From positions 1,560,001 to 1,624,000 of the forward strand of contig CM065300.1 of the NCBI GenBank assembly GCA_032871835.1: 64,000 nt of DNA. Direction: 5' to 3'. Shown here piece by piece: positions 43,393 to 55,539 of this stretch; positions within the stretch are counted from its first letter, which is position 1; every line of letters starts with the position of its first letter. A model generated the notes under the pieces. It was not told the origin of the DNA, ran no database searches, and saw only the letters and a program-made list of their open reading frames with translations. Origin of the DNA: Dipteronia dyeriana. Taxonomy: Eukaryota; Streptophyta; Magnoliopsida; Sapindales; Sapindaceae. The position numbers and the translations under genes are program-made.

Positions 43393-44100
43393 TTGATTTT
43401 ATTCCAATACAATAACCTTACGTTGAATTCATTAGTTATTTCTCTACTAATAAATTGTTGCTTACAAAGTACAACATACATGTTGCTTTTAATTAAGATA
43501 TTAGCGACACATCAACATTTCTATTCATCATTGATTGATTTTAGTCATTTTTTTTTTGAGAAATACATATTCACATATCTAATGTAATTACATAAAATCA
43601 AATATATATTCATTTTATTTAATATAATATTTTGAAATACTAAAACAATGGCAATAGGTAGACAACGAATCAAGGGGTAGTGTCATTATGATTTTTTTAC
43701 TGGTTTTAGTGTAATTATTCATATAATTTGGGTGATTGTATGTAATTTACCTATACAAAAATAGGTATACAAATAATTTCTTTGTGTGGCAAAATATGCA
43801 CCCGTTTAAGATTCAAAAGCTGAAAAAAAATAAATTAGGATTCAAACAACATGAAATGATAGAAACGTAATTAGCTCAAACGATTTTTATTAAGAAAAGA
43901 TGAGTGGAAGTATACTCCATACAAACATGAAACATCTACATAATTATCTGAAAATGATCTGAGTAGGAATACAATTATTTTTGCAAATAGAATTGACATA
44001 AACAGACCGATCGAGGGAATTTTTTGGTATTTTCGTTCTTATTGTTTGGAGAAGCCGCCACCGCGAGCAGTCAACAAGAGTGCCTCATGCGGCGGTGGAT
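43393..44100. other. intergenic, no gene
   Basis: AT-rich, with short spurious frames only. It includes the 3' flank of the minus-strand peptide gene at 44101. Confidence 0.5.
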
Positions 44101-44313
44101 TCAGCAGTGGCGTCCCCTGCCAGGGATGAACGTGCAGGGAGGACCACTTGGTGGCACCGGAACCCTCTGCAAATTTGGAAAAGATTCTTCAAACAATTGA
44201 TTATCATGCAAAGGCCCAAGGGCTGCACTCAATTGTATTGTAGTTGAAGTGATCAACAAAATTGTGAAGAAAATGAACAAAAATGGTAACAAGCAGCCTT
44301 TACGAGATTCCAT
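44101..44313 (-). CDS. small secreted peptide precursor, IDA/PIP-like C-terminus
   Basis: An intact single-exon minus-strand frame of 70 residues. Residues 1-31 are a clear secretion signal (basic MESRKG, then LLPFLFIFFTILLITSTTI). The mature part is variable, then ends NLQRVPVPPSGPPCTFIPG and RGRHC. The VPVPPSGP block resembles the IDA/IDL and PIP families of plant signalling peptides (PIPPSxPS / SGPSxxH), which are cut from the C-terminus, proline-hydroxylated and sensed by LRR receptor kinases. The extra tail with two cysteines (CTFIPGRGRHC) differs from classical IDA and could form a disulfide loop. A TATA box (TATATAT, 44391-44400 on the opposite strand) lies ~80 bp upstream of the ATG. 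The start is the only Met before the signal peptide. The role is inferred from the motif only. Confidence 0.75.
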   Translation of the reverse strand: MESRKGCLLPFLFIFFTILLITSTTIQLSAALGPLHDNQLFEESFPNLQRVPVPPSGPPCTFIPGRGRHC

Positions 44314-44390
44314 GTGCCTAAAGAAATAGAAATATAATTTATTCTGCTTGGAATGAGATATGAGTTCTGAGATTTGGTACGCGTACTAGC

Positions 44391-44400
44391 ATATATATAA
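44391..44400 (-). promoter_or_regulatory. TATA box of the secreted-peptide gene
   Basis: The minus strand reads TTATATATAT about 80 bp upstream of the start codon at 44313, a normal plant TATA spacing if the leader is ~50 nt. Confidence 0.55.
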
Positions 44401-44559
44401 TAACAGATTATTAAGCATTAGAAATATTAATAATGAAAATTTAATTTCTTCTTCCTCCCAGCAAGTGAGTTTAATTTTTCCACTTACCCTAGAAATCTAG
44501 AATTTAAGTCTACGTTCTGAATTAAAAAATTAAATCATGTTTTAAAAATAATCAGGATT

Positions 44560-44670
44560 TAAAAGAGCGGAACCGACCGAAACCCACAACCTCATATTAC
44601 AGATGTGTGACTATATGAGTAACGAACCATCAGATAAAACTCGTCTTATCTTTAAAAAAAAAAATCCCTT
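44560..44670 (-). mobile_element. degenerate SINE-like sequence
   Basis: On the minus strand TGGTTCGTTACTCATATAG followed by ATGAGGTTGTGGGTTTCGG recalls the box A to box B layout of the SINE at 40068, with a damaged box B. An A/T run lies on its left side. Confidence 0.35.
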
Positions 44671-45130
44671 ATTCATAAAAGTAATTTATAAAAGGTAATA
44701 TTAATGGTCTATACTAAGTATTTGCGTGTGCAATGATAATTTTTTTCTTAATTGGAAGTAAACGATGATAATTCCAAGTAAACGCCACCTTTCCAGGAAA
44801 TTCACTCTTTTGCTAAAGCTGATAGGAGACCAATGTGGGACCATAGGAAGAGAGCTTTAATCTGTTGACCACTGACGTCCAAGAATTAGTAAACGCCAGT
44901 GCGCCACATTTCCATTTCCATGATATTTCACTCTTTTGCTTTCATACTTTATGGATATGAATTTGTCTCTTGTAAATTGCCAAACAGTTGAAAAATACAA
45001 AAAAAAAAAAAAAACTCAAAACAAAAAGTTATCATTATTAACTCTAAATTAGTACTAGTTACTTAATTGTAGTTAAAATATTTTCTTCTAAGAGTATTCT
45101 CCTAAATTTAATATATTTATAATTTTATAT
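44671..45130. other. spacer with a short local duplication
   Basis: The block AGTAAACGCCACCTTTCCA.G, TTCACTCTTTTGCT (44767-44815) recurs diverged at 44888-44942. No gene. Confidence 0.5.
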
Positions 45131-45139
45131 TAATTATAA

Positions 45140-46373
45140 GGGTCGAAAATTTATATAGCACTTTTTGGAAGTAGATTTGTACAATTAGCACCACTTTAAT
45201 AACTCTAGTTTAAATAGCACTAAAGATGGGATTTGGATAAAAATACCCCCTTTCATCTATCTTTTTCTCTTGTCAATCCTTTTCTTTTTAATTCAGAAAC
45301 CACCATTGATGGAGCTCCGAGCTCTATCAATGGAGTTGTCGCCGTCGATCGGTGAGTTGACGGACAAAATCATTGGAAAAACGTTCATCTAATGTCAATC
45401 GTTGAAACTGTAGTGTTTGTTTTCAGTTTCGAGTTGTGTAGAGAGAGAAACGAAGCCAAACTTGAACCGTCATCGATCCTTCATCATCAGATCTATGACA
45501 ATCCATTGCAAATATGATGAAACCGATGGCACCAACGAGCTCGGCGTCATCCGATCTTTCAGATCCGACTATTTTCGGAGTCGATGGGCACCGTCGTCGT
45601 CTCGTCTCTTTCACCATTGATGGAGGTCGAACGGACCTCCATCGCGATGAAGAAGAAGACGTAAAATGAATTAAGTCTCGAAAACACATGAATAAATCTC
45701 GAAAACGCATGAATAAGTCTTGAATATTCATAAATAAGTCTCGAAATGGAACAAATACATATTCATAAATTAAGTCTCGAATACAAGTAATAAATCTCGG
45801 GTATTCATAAATTAAGTCTCGAATAAGTGCAGTAAGTCTCGGGTATTCATAAATAAGTCTCGAATTTAAACAAATAAGTCTCGAAATTTAAAAAAAAAAC
45901 TCAACATCAGCTACTGTTTATCTTCTCCGATTCGACAAACCCAAACTTAAACCCACCAATTCAAGATTCAAACAAACCCCCATTCAGATTCAACAAACTC
46001 ACCATCCACATCAAAATCAACAAATTCACAATAAAAATTAATTTGAAAGCTCAAAATCAACAAAAACAAAATTAATATCTCATAATCAACAAAATCAAAT
46101 TTAAAATAAAACATCAAAAAACTTTTTTTTTTTTCAGAAATATTGTCTTCAAGTAGGGGGGCTGAGAGAATGGGAAGAAAGAGGGAGGGTGGGCGAGAGA
46201 GGGAGGTGGGCCGAGAGAATGGGAAGAAAGAGAAAGTAAAAAAAAAAAAAGATAAAAACAAGTATGAGCATTTTAGTCTCATCACTTACTGGTGCTAATA
46301 AAATATGAGTTATTAAAGTGGCGTTAGTTATACAAATCAAAATTGAAAAAGTGTTATATACCCCTATTCCCTC
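45140..46373. mobile_element. non-autonomous MULE-type element, family 1 copy 2
   Basis: Second copy of the element at 38446: same TIR, GC-rich segment (45300-45660) and TAAGTCTCGAAAACGCATGAA-type tandem array (45665-45890). The right TIR reads, inverted, TATATAACACTTTTTCAATT, matching the left TATATAGCACTTTTTGGAAG. The flanks share attataa (within taattataa 45131-45139 and cgattataa 46374-46382). The GC-rich segment is conserved between copies, but its frames are not, so it does not look protein-coding. Confidence 0.8.
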
Positions 46374-46382
46374 CGATTATAA

Positions 46383-47123
46383 ATCCTACTAATATCCAAT
46401 CTTTGTATGATACTAATAAGAAATATGTTGTTTTGTACAATAATTTTAATTTTTAAAAAAAATTAAATTCCATTTGTATTAAATTTCACTCTTTTGGTTT
46501 CATAGTAAATAGGATCTCCTCACCAAAAACTCTCTCACGAGTTTAGATTAAGGAAGCCATTTGCTTTCAATACCGCGTGGTTTTAGAGAGTTACAGATAC
46601 AGTGAAGAGGGTTACACACTAAGGGTATCTCTAACTTTATGTCATTCACCATTCTGAAACAGATTTTCTCTCCAACGTAGGTGCCATTCTTTGTGTCATA
46701 GTGCAGATGTTCGGATTCCATCGTCAGATCTACATCAAGGAGAGGGTCAGCGCTACTCTTTTGCTTTAGTTTATTAGTTGTTTCTTGTATTCTTCAAATG
46801 GTTTTTTTTTATAGAAGGTATATTCTTTTTAAAGTAAAATTTAATATAATACCGTAATGGGTTGGAGATGGAAAAAAAAAAATTGGTGTGTAATTACTAC
46901 AATTTATTACAAAATTATAATAAATTGGTGTAATGGGTTGGACCATCTTTTCTTCAATGAGCTAGTGCGAATAAGCATATTTTATATGTGTTTGGATGTT
47001 GCATGTTAAAAGTTAATGTAATAGCAATAAATTAGAAATTTTTAATATTATATATATATATATAGTATCATTCACTTTGGGTTATAAAGTTTAATTTCCC
47101 AAATTTTAACATACTCAATTAAA

Positions 47124-47161
<38 letters not shown>

Positions 47162-48619
47162 AATAAAAAAAAAGTAAGAAAAGGAGATAGTTTTGTTTTT
47201 TGAAAAGAGAACCGCTTTGAAAAGTTGTAAGGTGCTGACTGATGAGTGATGGTGTCGTGCAACCTGAGAAAATCTTTTTGAAAAAAAATAAAAAAATAAA
47301 AAAATCTTCAATGTTCTACCCATATCAGAGAGCAAAAGGAAAAATATTTAATATCAATTCTTACCACATCAACTTCAGTCATTTATTTGATTCCTCTTCA
47401 AGTTATTTGGTCGCGGTCTAATTTAATGTCTTTGTATAAAATCTAGATTGACCACATAATAGGATATGATCAAGCTAGCTAGATTTCATCTTCCACTTGT
47501 TTGACCTCATAATCTCGGACTTCTTTATTAATTTTATAAAGTCTAGATTGAACTTCGTTTATCACTAAATAGAGATTTACATTAAGGAAGTCTAGAGTGT
47601 AAAGAAACTTTACTTTTAACACAAATCTTTTTCGAAGATGTCAAATGTGAGGATCTTCTCTTTTTGCATTGTCAATCATGATTATTTTCTCATTAATATT
47701 TGATTCCAGTTAATGTTTGATCCCACATGTGAAATCTGCAATACGAGAATTTTGATCAACACAAGTAGATCACAGTTCCTGCTGCCTTTCTTTGAGCTTG
47801 CAGGCCTTTCTGCTTCCCTTGCCATCTTTTTCCATGCACCTTATTGGAAGCACTTTGTGAACTTGGTAAGCATTTTGTGAATGGTTGTAAGCATTTATAA
47901 TCTTAATTTTTCATTGTTTTTTAATAGGATGTTCTCTGAATATCTCAATTTTATGTGTTAAAAATAGAAAAATATTATAAATTTTACTGTATGGAGATTT
48001 CAAAATTATATATTTGTAAAAAAAATGCCAACTTAACATCTATATATTATCTTAACATTTAATATTGATGAGGATCACAATGAAAGCCAACTTAAGTTTT
48101 TCAATTATTTTCGGTTCTTGATTTTTTATAATTAAAAAAAATCGTGAATAGGGTCCGTTTAGTACCACTCCAGGGTTAGACCGTTTAAGCTGTTATAGCA
48201 TATAAAAACAGACTCCTTCTCTGTTTTCTAACAAAACTACATTCTTCAATACCTCTCTGAGCAGTTCTTGTTATACAATTTTATGTCATTTTCTTGCAAC
48301 CCCAAAAAAGCAATCAACTCCAACCTCCTTTCCATTTTCTCATAATGTTAAAAACATTTTTTATTCTTTTCATATTTTCCCAATTTGTGACTTATTTTAT
48401 CGTCTACAAAAACAAAGCAGAATGTCATTTGCAGAGCACAGACATTTCGCCTTTTTTATGGTGTCTGAAGTAGCTGGGAAATCAGAAAAGAAAGGACTTT
48501 TTGATGGTTTTTTTTTCATATAAAAAGTCTGTTTGGGGTCGAGAAAGTTATGGAAAGGAAATATCACCGGCATTAATTCTTAGTTGGGTGAGGGGAATAA
48601 GTTCCCTTTCTGTTAAGAG
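46383..48619. other. AT-rich intergenic, no gene
   Basis: A TA microsatellite runs at 47126-47150. 47800-47950 is a diverged duplicate of 40800-41030, and 48285-48435 is similar to 61350-61465. No coding region supported. Confidence 0.5.
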
Positions 48620-49431
48620 CATAATTTCTGATTTGTATGAATGGTCTACGGAGTTTAATTCATGATTTGTGTATGTGGTACATAGATCTTAATTCCCTAA
48701 AACATATTTAAGTCATGATCAGTAAAAAGACCAAAAATATATATTTGAATACAGTTTAAGGAAATAACAAATTAACTCACTTTTCTTTTTAAGGAATGTA
48801 AACATATCATTGTATGAAAATCTTGCTATACCTTACTAGTTAGATAATGTTACATGTCATCATCTAACTGTGACCACAAAATTAAGATAATATCAAACCT
48901 CCTTACATGGAAATTAATAAATATAGTAGCTGATCATACTGAGTTAAAAGAGATTAATATTGTAATATCACTGGTATTATCTAGCTAGGCATTATCTAGC
49001 TGCTCACAAGATTTATAATATTACTCGGAAATCAAATATTTTTTTTTTAAGAAATGCAAATATATCAATGTATGAAAATATTGCTATACCTTACAAGTAT
49101 GGGAAGTCATCATCTAGCTTGACCACAAAATTACGATAATATCAAATCTCCTTACATAGAAATAAATAAATATAGTAGTTGATCAATAATTATGCTGAAT
49201 TAAAAGAAATAATTTAACTACTGACTTTCCTAATTGATCAATGATCATACTGATTTAAAAGAAATAATTTAATTATTAACTTTCCTAATTAATCAAACAC
49301 ACTTGTGATTTTCCTGTTGAATCAATGTTTATAGTTGAATCCTACTTATAAGTTGAATCTAATGGAAGCAAAGTACAGCCTAATTGTTCAACCGTATAGG
49401 ATTTAGAATAGAGATATTGTGTGTAATGTAG

Positions 49432-50683
49432 ATGGACAGACTTAGCAATTTACCGGATAATCGAAGACCGCGGTGAAGACTTGTGTTTTGTCTAAAAGAT
49501 GGAAGCACCAGTGGAGGCAGACGGACAGTCTCAGTTTCAACCATGGTGATTTTCTTGAAAACAATGTCTTCTACAATTTCATCGATCACGTAATGCAACA
49601 CCGCGAACACTCAATCGGTTCAGTTTCTTCATTATCGATGACTTATACATCTTATTATTTTTTATGCCTTTGATTCGGTTTACATATTTTTATGCACTCT
49701 CACAGAGACTAGAAGAGCTCAAAACCAATATCTTTCCTCCTATGTCTTTTGAGTTTGCATCATTTGCATCATTGAAAACTCTGGAACTTTGTGGAGTTGA
49801 GATATTAGATTATTACCAATTTGATTGTATTTTCTCTAAGATAAAAAACCTGGAGAATTTAGAATTAATTGATTGGCGGGTGGGAATCTTGGAGACTCCT
49901 CTCAAAATCAAAAGTCGAAGCCTGGTTAATTTAACTATGTCAGAATGGGGTGGAGATAAATTAGTGCTTGTGATATCGGCTCCAAGACTTAAATTTTTTG
50001 ACTTCGACTCGGTTTTTGATCTGGAGTTGATTAAATTTGAGAATTGTGCGATGCTTGAAAAGGTGAATATTAAAGTCCCCCCAGAGATTGTTTGGAGAGA
50101 AACACATTATCCGAATCAAGGGTATATTTTGGATATTACGAGTATGTATAGATTAGAGTACATTTGGCAACTGCAAGTATCGCTGAATTTTTGTAAGGTA
50201 ATTACTCTATTTTTGTTCACTTTTTTTTTTTTTTACTATTATGTTTTAGATGCAGGATCCTAAAAGTTTTGCTTTCCTACTATGTCTCAAACCCTTTGAA
50301 AGGGAAGTTCCATAGAAATAGAAATTTATATCTTGTTTATGGATTTTTTCTTGTCAGGGAAAATTCATATCATGTTATGCAGCTGAAAATCCACTACAGT
50401 TTCGTAAAGACAAACCCATTGAGGTATCGAATCTAAATCATTTAAAATGCATCAAACTAATAATTGGTGTGGCACATGACCATTTATATATATATGAATC
50501 AAAAAGAAAAATTCATGTTTCGTCTTGTTCATTTAACCCTCTGTTAATTTGGTATTACAGGAAGGTAAGGAAAAACGCACGTGGCTTTTAGATGGAGATG
50601 ATGTTGATAGAAACCTTCCAAGCTATTGGAAGGAATTAAGAGAATATATGAAAGTTAAGGGAGACTGGAAGATCGTAGATTAA
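49432..50683 (+). pseudogene. F-box / LRR pseudogene (copy of 34009)
   Basis: About 90 percent identical to the intact gene by eye, with the same three-exon plan (last exon ends TAA 50681-50683). A 31-bp deletion after CCGGATAAT (~49461) removes the heart of the F-box (IIHEILSRLP) and shifts the frame. A 10-bp deletion near 49615 (after CACTCAAT) shifts it again. The downstream LRR part stays open (49664-50263) and differs from copy A by amino-acid changes such as R for L in IDWRLG/IDWRVG. The locus cannot make a full F-box protein. Confidence 0.88.
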
Positions 50684-51092
50684 TATAATTAATTAGTTCG
50701 TTGTCTATTTTTCTTAATTTGACTAGTTTATGCTATGCTAGTTAGAAGAATGTAATTATTATATAATCTTTTTACTTGTTTGTTTGTTTAAACAATCTTT
50801 TTTTTTTTGGCAACTCGATTTGGGATATTGTCAGTCTTAACACTATTCATTATCAAACAATATTAGATAGTTTGTTTAAAACAATTTATTAATTATGTAC
50901 AGTTAATTTATTATAATTTGATTGGTAGAATATTTGTGTTGTTGTAATCTAATAATTGTACTAAATGGTGAAAATGGCAAAAATGTCATCACTGTTAAAG
51001 CAATCAATCAAGTTTTAGCAGCCTTTGCTTATTTTCGCTTGATTCTTTTTCATTGTTTTTGAGACCTTTACATGAATTAAAACAAGAGAGAA

Positions 51093-52047
51093 AATAAAAA
51101 ATAGTCATAGAAAACATTAAACTTTTTGTTTGTAACCACCTATGAAATTTTATTTGTTAATAGTCAATTTTTTTAAAAAAAATTCAGTGTATGTCCATAA
51201 ATTATAAAAATACCCCTGGATTTGATTTTTTCTTTAAAACTGAAAGCAAACTTGAAATCATGACTAAAATCTGGAATCAAACTTGAAATCACGATTAGGA
51301 ACTTGAAACGTGAAATCTTGTTTTAAAAAATGAAATTTTGAAACTTGAAATCTTGCTTAAATTAAAATGTTGAAACTTGAAATCGTGACTAAATTGAAAA
51401 TTGAAACTTGAAATGTTCTGGGTTTTTAAGTTTTTCGTTTTCAAATTTTGAAACTTGAAATCTTGCCTAAATTGAAATGTTGAAACTTGAAATCTTGACT
51501 AAATTTAAATGTTCAAACTTGAAATGTTCTGGGTTTCTAGTATTTCGTTTTCTTTCCTTTTTCAGCAGATCTAATCGTCAGCAGAGGGGAAGCTCGACGG
51601 CGTTGCTGGACGGTCGTGAAGCCCAGGCGACGGCACTCCGGCAAGCCGTTGACGACGTGTGAGAGAGAAAGGAAAGGAGAGAGAAAGAGAGGTGAGTGAA
51701 AGAGAGAGAGAGTTGCGGGGAGAGAGAAGAGAGGTTAGGTGAGAGAGAGAGGAGGCTGGCGACGGTTCATCGACCTTTGCAAGGATGCCGGTGATGGTTC
51801 ACCGGCACACCGCCGACGGGAGAGTGAGATCGGGGAGAGAGAGAGGAAAGGAGAGAGAGAACGGGGAGAGAAAGGAAAGGAGAGAGAAAAAAAAAGAGAA
51901 AAGAGAGAGAAAATGTTTGGGGATGGTTTTTATATGGGGGCATTCAAGTAATTTCTCAAAAAAATGGCTATTAACAAATAAATTTTCGTATGTGGTTAAA
52001 AACAAAATTTCCATAATAGTTGTTGCTATTTTTAACAATTTCCACTT
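51093..52047. mobile_element. TIR element (MULE-like), inserted in copy B
   Basis: About 85 bp at the left (AATAGTCATAG ... GTAACCACCTATGAAATTTT, ATTTGTTAATAGTCAATTTTT) is the inverse of the right end (AAAATGGCTATTAACAAATA, TTTTCGTATGTGGTTA). The interior holds a tandem array of TTGAAACTTGAAATCTTGAC units (51280-51530) and a GC/GA-rich block (51580-51910) with GAGAGA runs and GACGGC motifs. The plan, TIR plus tandem array plus GC-rich core, echoes the family at 38446 and 45140, but sequence and TIR differ. No target duplication recognised. Confidence 0.7.
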
Positions 52048-52150
52048 AAAACAAACCTACAATATTGTATTTGTATGTGACAATTAATTCTTTTTTTTTT
52101 TTTAATATGGTAAACTTTCATAAAGGTCAAAAGGCAACACTAGTGACATG

Positions 52151-52420
52151 CACTATTTCCGAGGGCAAAGGCTATTGAAAATGTTCTTCTGATCCAATTT
52201 TTGTAACATTTCTAACAACCTATTTCTTTCATCTCCAATGAACTTTTTCCTCGGAAATAATTTTATTTTCGAGGAATGGTCAGAAAAGGGTTATTTTCCA
52301 TGATAGTATTTTCGATGGAGACCGACGGCCTTTTTCAGTTGAAATTGAGCATTTTCGAAGACATTTTAACTTTTTTTTTACGGCTTTTGACTCTCGGATA
52401 AGGCCCTTTTTCTTATAGTG
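52151..52420. mobile_element. CACTA-like miniature element
   Basis: It begins CACTATTTCCGAGGGC and ends GGCCCTTTTTCTTATAGTG, whose reverse complement, CACTATAAGAAAAAGGGCC, is a typical CACTA terminus. Internal TTTCGA/TCGGAAA motifs resemble subterminal repeats. The 3-bp flanks do not match, so the exact ends are uncertain. Confidence 0.45.
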
Positions 52421-52739
52421 ACTGGGCAGACCTAGAACTACAAGAACAAGGCAAGAGCCCCAACAAGAAAGGAAAAAACAGAGCCTCCAAGCATCCTGCT
52501 TCAAAACCAAACAACCACAAATACAGAGCCAAAACAGAGGACAAAAAGAAATCTCAAAACACAACTACACACCCAGTATAAAGAAACCAAAAGGTCATTA
52601 TAAATCTCTCATTCCTCAAAATCCCCAGTCTTGCTAGAGCCTATTCTTACCAAATTATCCACGAAAGAATTGAAAGCTCTTGATTCATAAAAGTCCTCAA
52701 TACTGCAGCCATATCTCATACAACTTCGAATCTCATAGA
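52421..52739 (-). mobile_element. possible LINE 3' remnant
   Basis: The minus strand has an open frame rich in Trp, Cys and Leu (LVLKQDAWRLCFFLSCWGS) of the sort seen at LINE 3' ends and UTRs. Weak; it is only clear that this block is absent from copy A of the duplication. Confidence 0.25.
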
Positions 52740-52977
52740 CATGAATTCTATATATCGGTGATATTGGTTTTAATATTTTCAGGGGAATATAAATTCATAA
52801 TTAGTCTCTATTATTGCTTTTAATATTGCTCTCAAACCATCCGATTGTCAAAGTTTTAAGATGTACTGTGTGCACTAGAGTATATATATATTTTAAAGAC
52901 ACAGCATATTCTTTTTTTATGATAAAATAAGACCCAAAAGTCAAAATCTTATCTTCCTAGCGACATTTACACATGAA

Positions 52978-53270
52978 TTATGAACAAGAAAATGAATGAG
53001 AATTGTCATTGTAAAAACAATCTCTATTCTTCTCAATGTAGAATTTAACAGTATCCATCCATCTGACGAACTCAGTTTTGTCTTTGTTCACCATGTATTC
53101 ATGCAAGAACTCTGCAATTTTTTCGTCTATGTATGATAAAAATGGTGATTGGGAAGGAAGAAAACGGAGGGAGTGAAGCAGTGCTGGAGCCATTAATGGA
53201 TCCTTGAGGCTTGATTGAAGCTTCTGATCTGTACTCCATACGAAATTAATACTTTTAAGATTCCAATACT
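52978..53270 (-). CDS. unrecognised C-terminal exon, open in copy B
   Basis: The minus-strand frame is open from ~53270 to the stop at 52978: NLKSINFVWSTDQKLQSSLK, then APALLHSLRFLPSQSPFLSY, IDEKIAEFLHEYMVNKDKTE and FYIEKNRDCFYNDNSH. It reads like the helical C-terminal exon of a larger gene. No upstream exon is recognised to the right, and the copy A version is broken. It may be a fragment carried with the duplicated segment. Family unknown. Confidence 0.4.
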
Positions 53271-53296
53271 TACATTACTCACAACCACATATCAAG

Positions 53297-53918
53297 AGGT
53301 GGGCATAAAAAATAAAACCGAATTGAACCGAATCGAAACAAACTTTTTATAGCTTCTATTCGGTTTAAACCGAATTGAAATTTGAAAACCGTATTGAAAT
53401 CAGTTTGGTTTCGGTTTTGGACATATAAAACCGAACTGAACCGAATAAACCGAATTGTCTTAATTAATTATTTTGTAAGATTTAATTTTATTATGGACTG
53501 TTTATTAATGATGTTTTATTTGTAGACTACATTATGTACTACATTTTTTTTATAGAAGTTATGAAGATTTTATATTTAATTGAGTATGTAGACCGAATAT
53601 GATTGAAATTTTAGATTTGGATTGAAAATTGGATTGTATTTTATTTAAATTATTTTTTACACATTATATTTTCTTAAAAAAAATTAAACTTAAATGCTAA
53701 AAATGTAACTTAAAGGCCCAAAAACTTAAAAAACATTTTTAAAAAACTTTCAAAGCCCAATATGTCTAAAATCGAATTGAATCGAACCGAGATAAATGTG
53801 TATGGTTCAATTCGGCTTTCAGATTCAAAACGATTCATATTTTTAAAAACCAAATATATACATCGGTTTAATACAATTTCGATTAAAACCGAACCGAACT
53901 AAACCGTACCCACCCCTA
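53297..53918. mobile_element. TIR element with ACCGAA-rich ends
   Basis: The ends are inverted: AGGTGGGCATAAAAAATAAA with ACCGAATTGAACCGAATCG at left, CCGAACCGAACTAAACCG and TACCCACCCCTA at right. The interior is AT-rich and non-coding. A shifted TATCAAGAG/TATACAAGAG pair could be an altered duplication. Confidence 0.55.
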
Positions 53919-53924
53919 TACAAG

Positions 53925-55539
53925 AGAAGCCATAAACAAGAGGTAAATCAGTTTCTTTGCTTGTCAGCATGTACATTCTACGACCATTTTGCATGGTCAG
54001 CTTTTTGTAAAAAATAATAATTTATAATTACTTTTATATTATTTTAAATAATTTAATCTTAATTTAATTGTTTTTGATAATATAATATAACTTCAAATAA
54101 TATTATTTTTACTTTAACAATATATTAAAAAAGTATTTTTTAAACAATTTTATTAGCTATATATGAATGATCGTGCCATTCAAAAGCTGCTGACATCAAC
54201 ATCTCCATTTTAAGGTATTGAAAAAAACAAAAAATTGTAATTTTTGTTACTGTCAATTTGTTTGTTGGGAAAATGAAACCAAAAAAAGGAAACAATTAAG
54301 TAGTTTTTTTTAACAGGTGTTATGCGAATGTATGGTAAATTGATGGTGCTCCGAGATTTTGATGCCGTATCCATAGCAGCCAAACTGGGGTATTAAGATT
54401 TAAGGATCACAAAGTTGATCTCTTTTGGATCAACATAGGTGCCACTCGATTTCTCTATGGTTTATCTTAATTTGATTTAAGCTGTAAAATAGTTATAACA
54501 AATTAGCTTTCTAAGACATGAAAATTTATATGTTTGTTTATACGTTATATATATATATTTCTTACGAAACTTGTAGTGTCAATATTTATTATTATTGAAA
54601 CGAATCCCGTTAAAAAACAAAATAAAGTGTTATTATTTTATTACTCTGTCAACAGTTTGGGATTTGAAGACACCCTTCTATCTATACTGACAAAGCTTTT
54701 GGTACGTGGTCATGGCTAATTAACAACAAACAAGTATATACAAACTTTATAATTTGTCAGATTAAATCTGGTTTTCGAATTATTTTTTGTTTAAAAGGTT
54801 GGGTGGTAATTTAATGCCCTATAAATGCAGAGTATGGTATTTGGATTTTTGCAATGATTAATGCTTCGGTATTCTGACCCCATTTATGGGAGACTACTGA
54901 ATATTATTCTTTTACCATTTTGCAAAAGAAAGCTTCCAATTAAGTCTCAACTGCAAAAAAAAAAAAAAATTGTCCGATCAATGCTACTTTACTTGAATGG
55001 AACTACTTGCTTTTAAAAACAAGAGAGGCAATAACGAGGGTGTGTAGAGAGGAGAAAATCGTGTATGCATCTTAACCGATGGATATGGAGAACTTATTTG
55101 ATGGGTTTTTCATGCCACATGGTATGTATCCATTAAACGGGTGCATTGTACCGATATATATAAGATTTTCTCATAGAGAGAGCAGAGCAGTCAATTAAAT
55201 ATGTATTACGCATTTCTTACAAAATTGCTATTAATTCATGTATAAATATAAAAATGTAATAATATTATTATTAGTACAATATTCCAGTAATCCAACAACT
55301 CAGGTCTAGGAAATTAAATTAAAGTTGGTATTTGTTTTGTTAATTTTTGATTATCTCTCCATAGCATCCTAAAGATCCTAACAATCCACGTGATCACAGT
55401 TTTTCTAAACAAATGTTTATGGTTCACATGAAGTGAGGGAAAAGAGAGATTATAAATTAGAAATCGTTAAATATAGAACCATTCAATTGATATTTTTTTA
55501 AAAAAAAATTATACTATTATTTAAATTTGAAGGGTTTTA
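53925..55539. other. AT-rich intergenic, no gene
   Basis: Only short spurious frames; a TA run near 54548-54560. Nothing recognised. Confidence 0.5.

Larger units (their letters stand above)
48620..53215 (+). repeat. segmental duplication, copy B, with 1.7-kb transposon insert
   Basis: Direct-orientation duplicate of 33140-36390, about 15.5 kb away. Similarity runs to ~51040, stops, and resumes at 52740 with GAATTCTATATATCGGTGAT. Everything between (51040-52740) is absent from copy A and consists of transposon sequence. Confidence 0.9.

Noticed and set aside
51739..52038. Arg/Glu-rich and Phe/Leu-rich ORFs around 51.8 kb
   Set aside because: They are translations of a GAGAGA-rich tract and its complement inside a TIR element.
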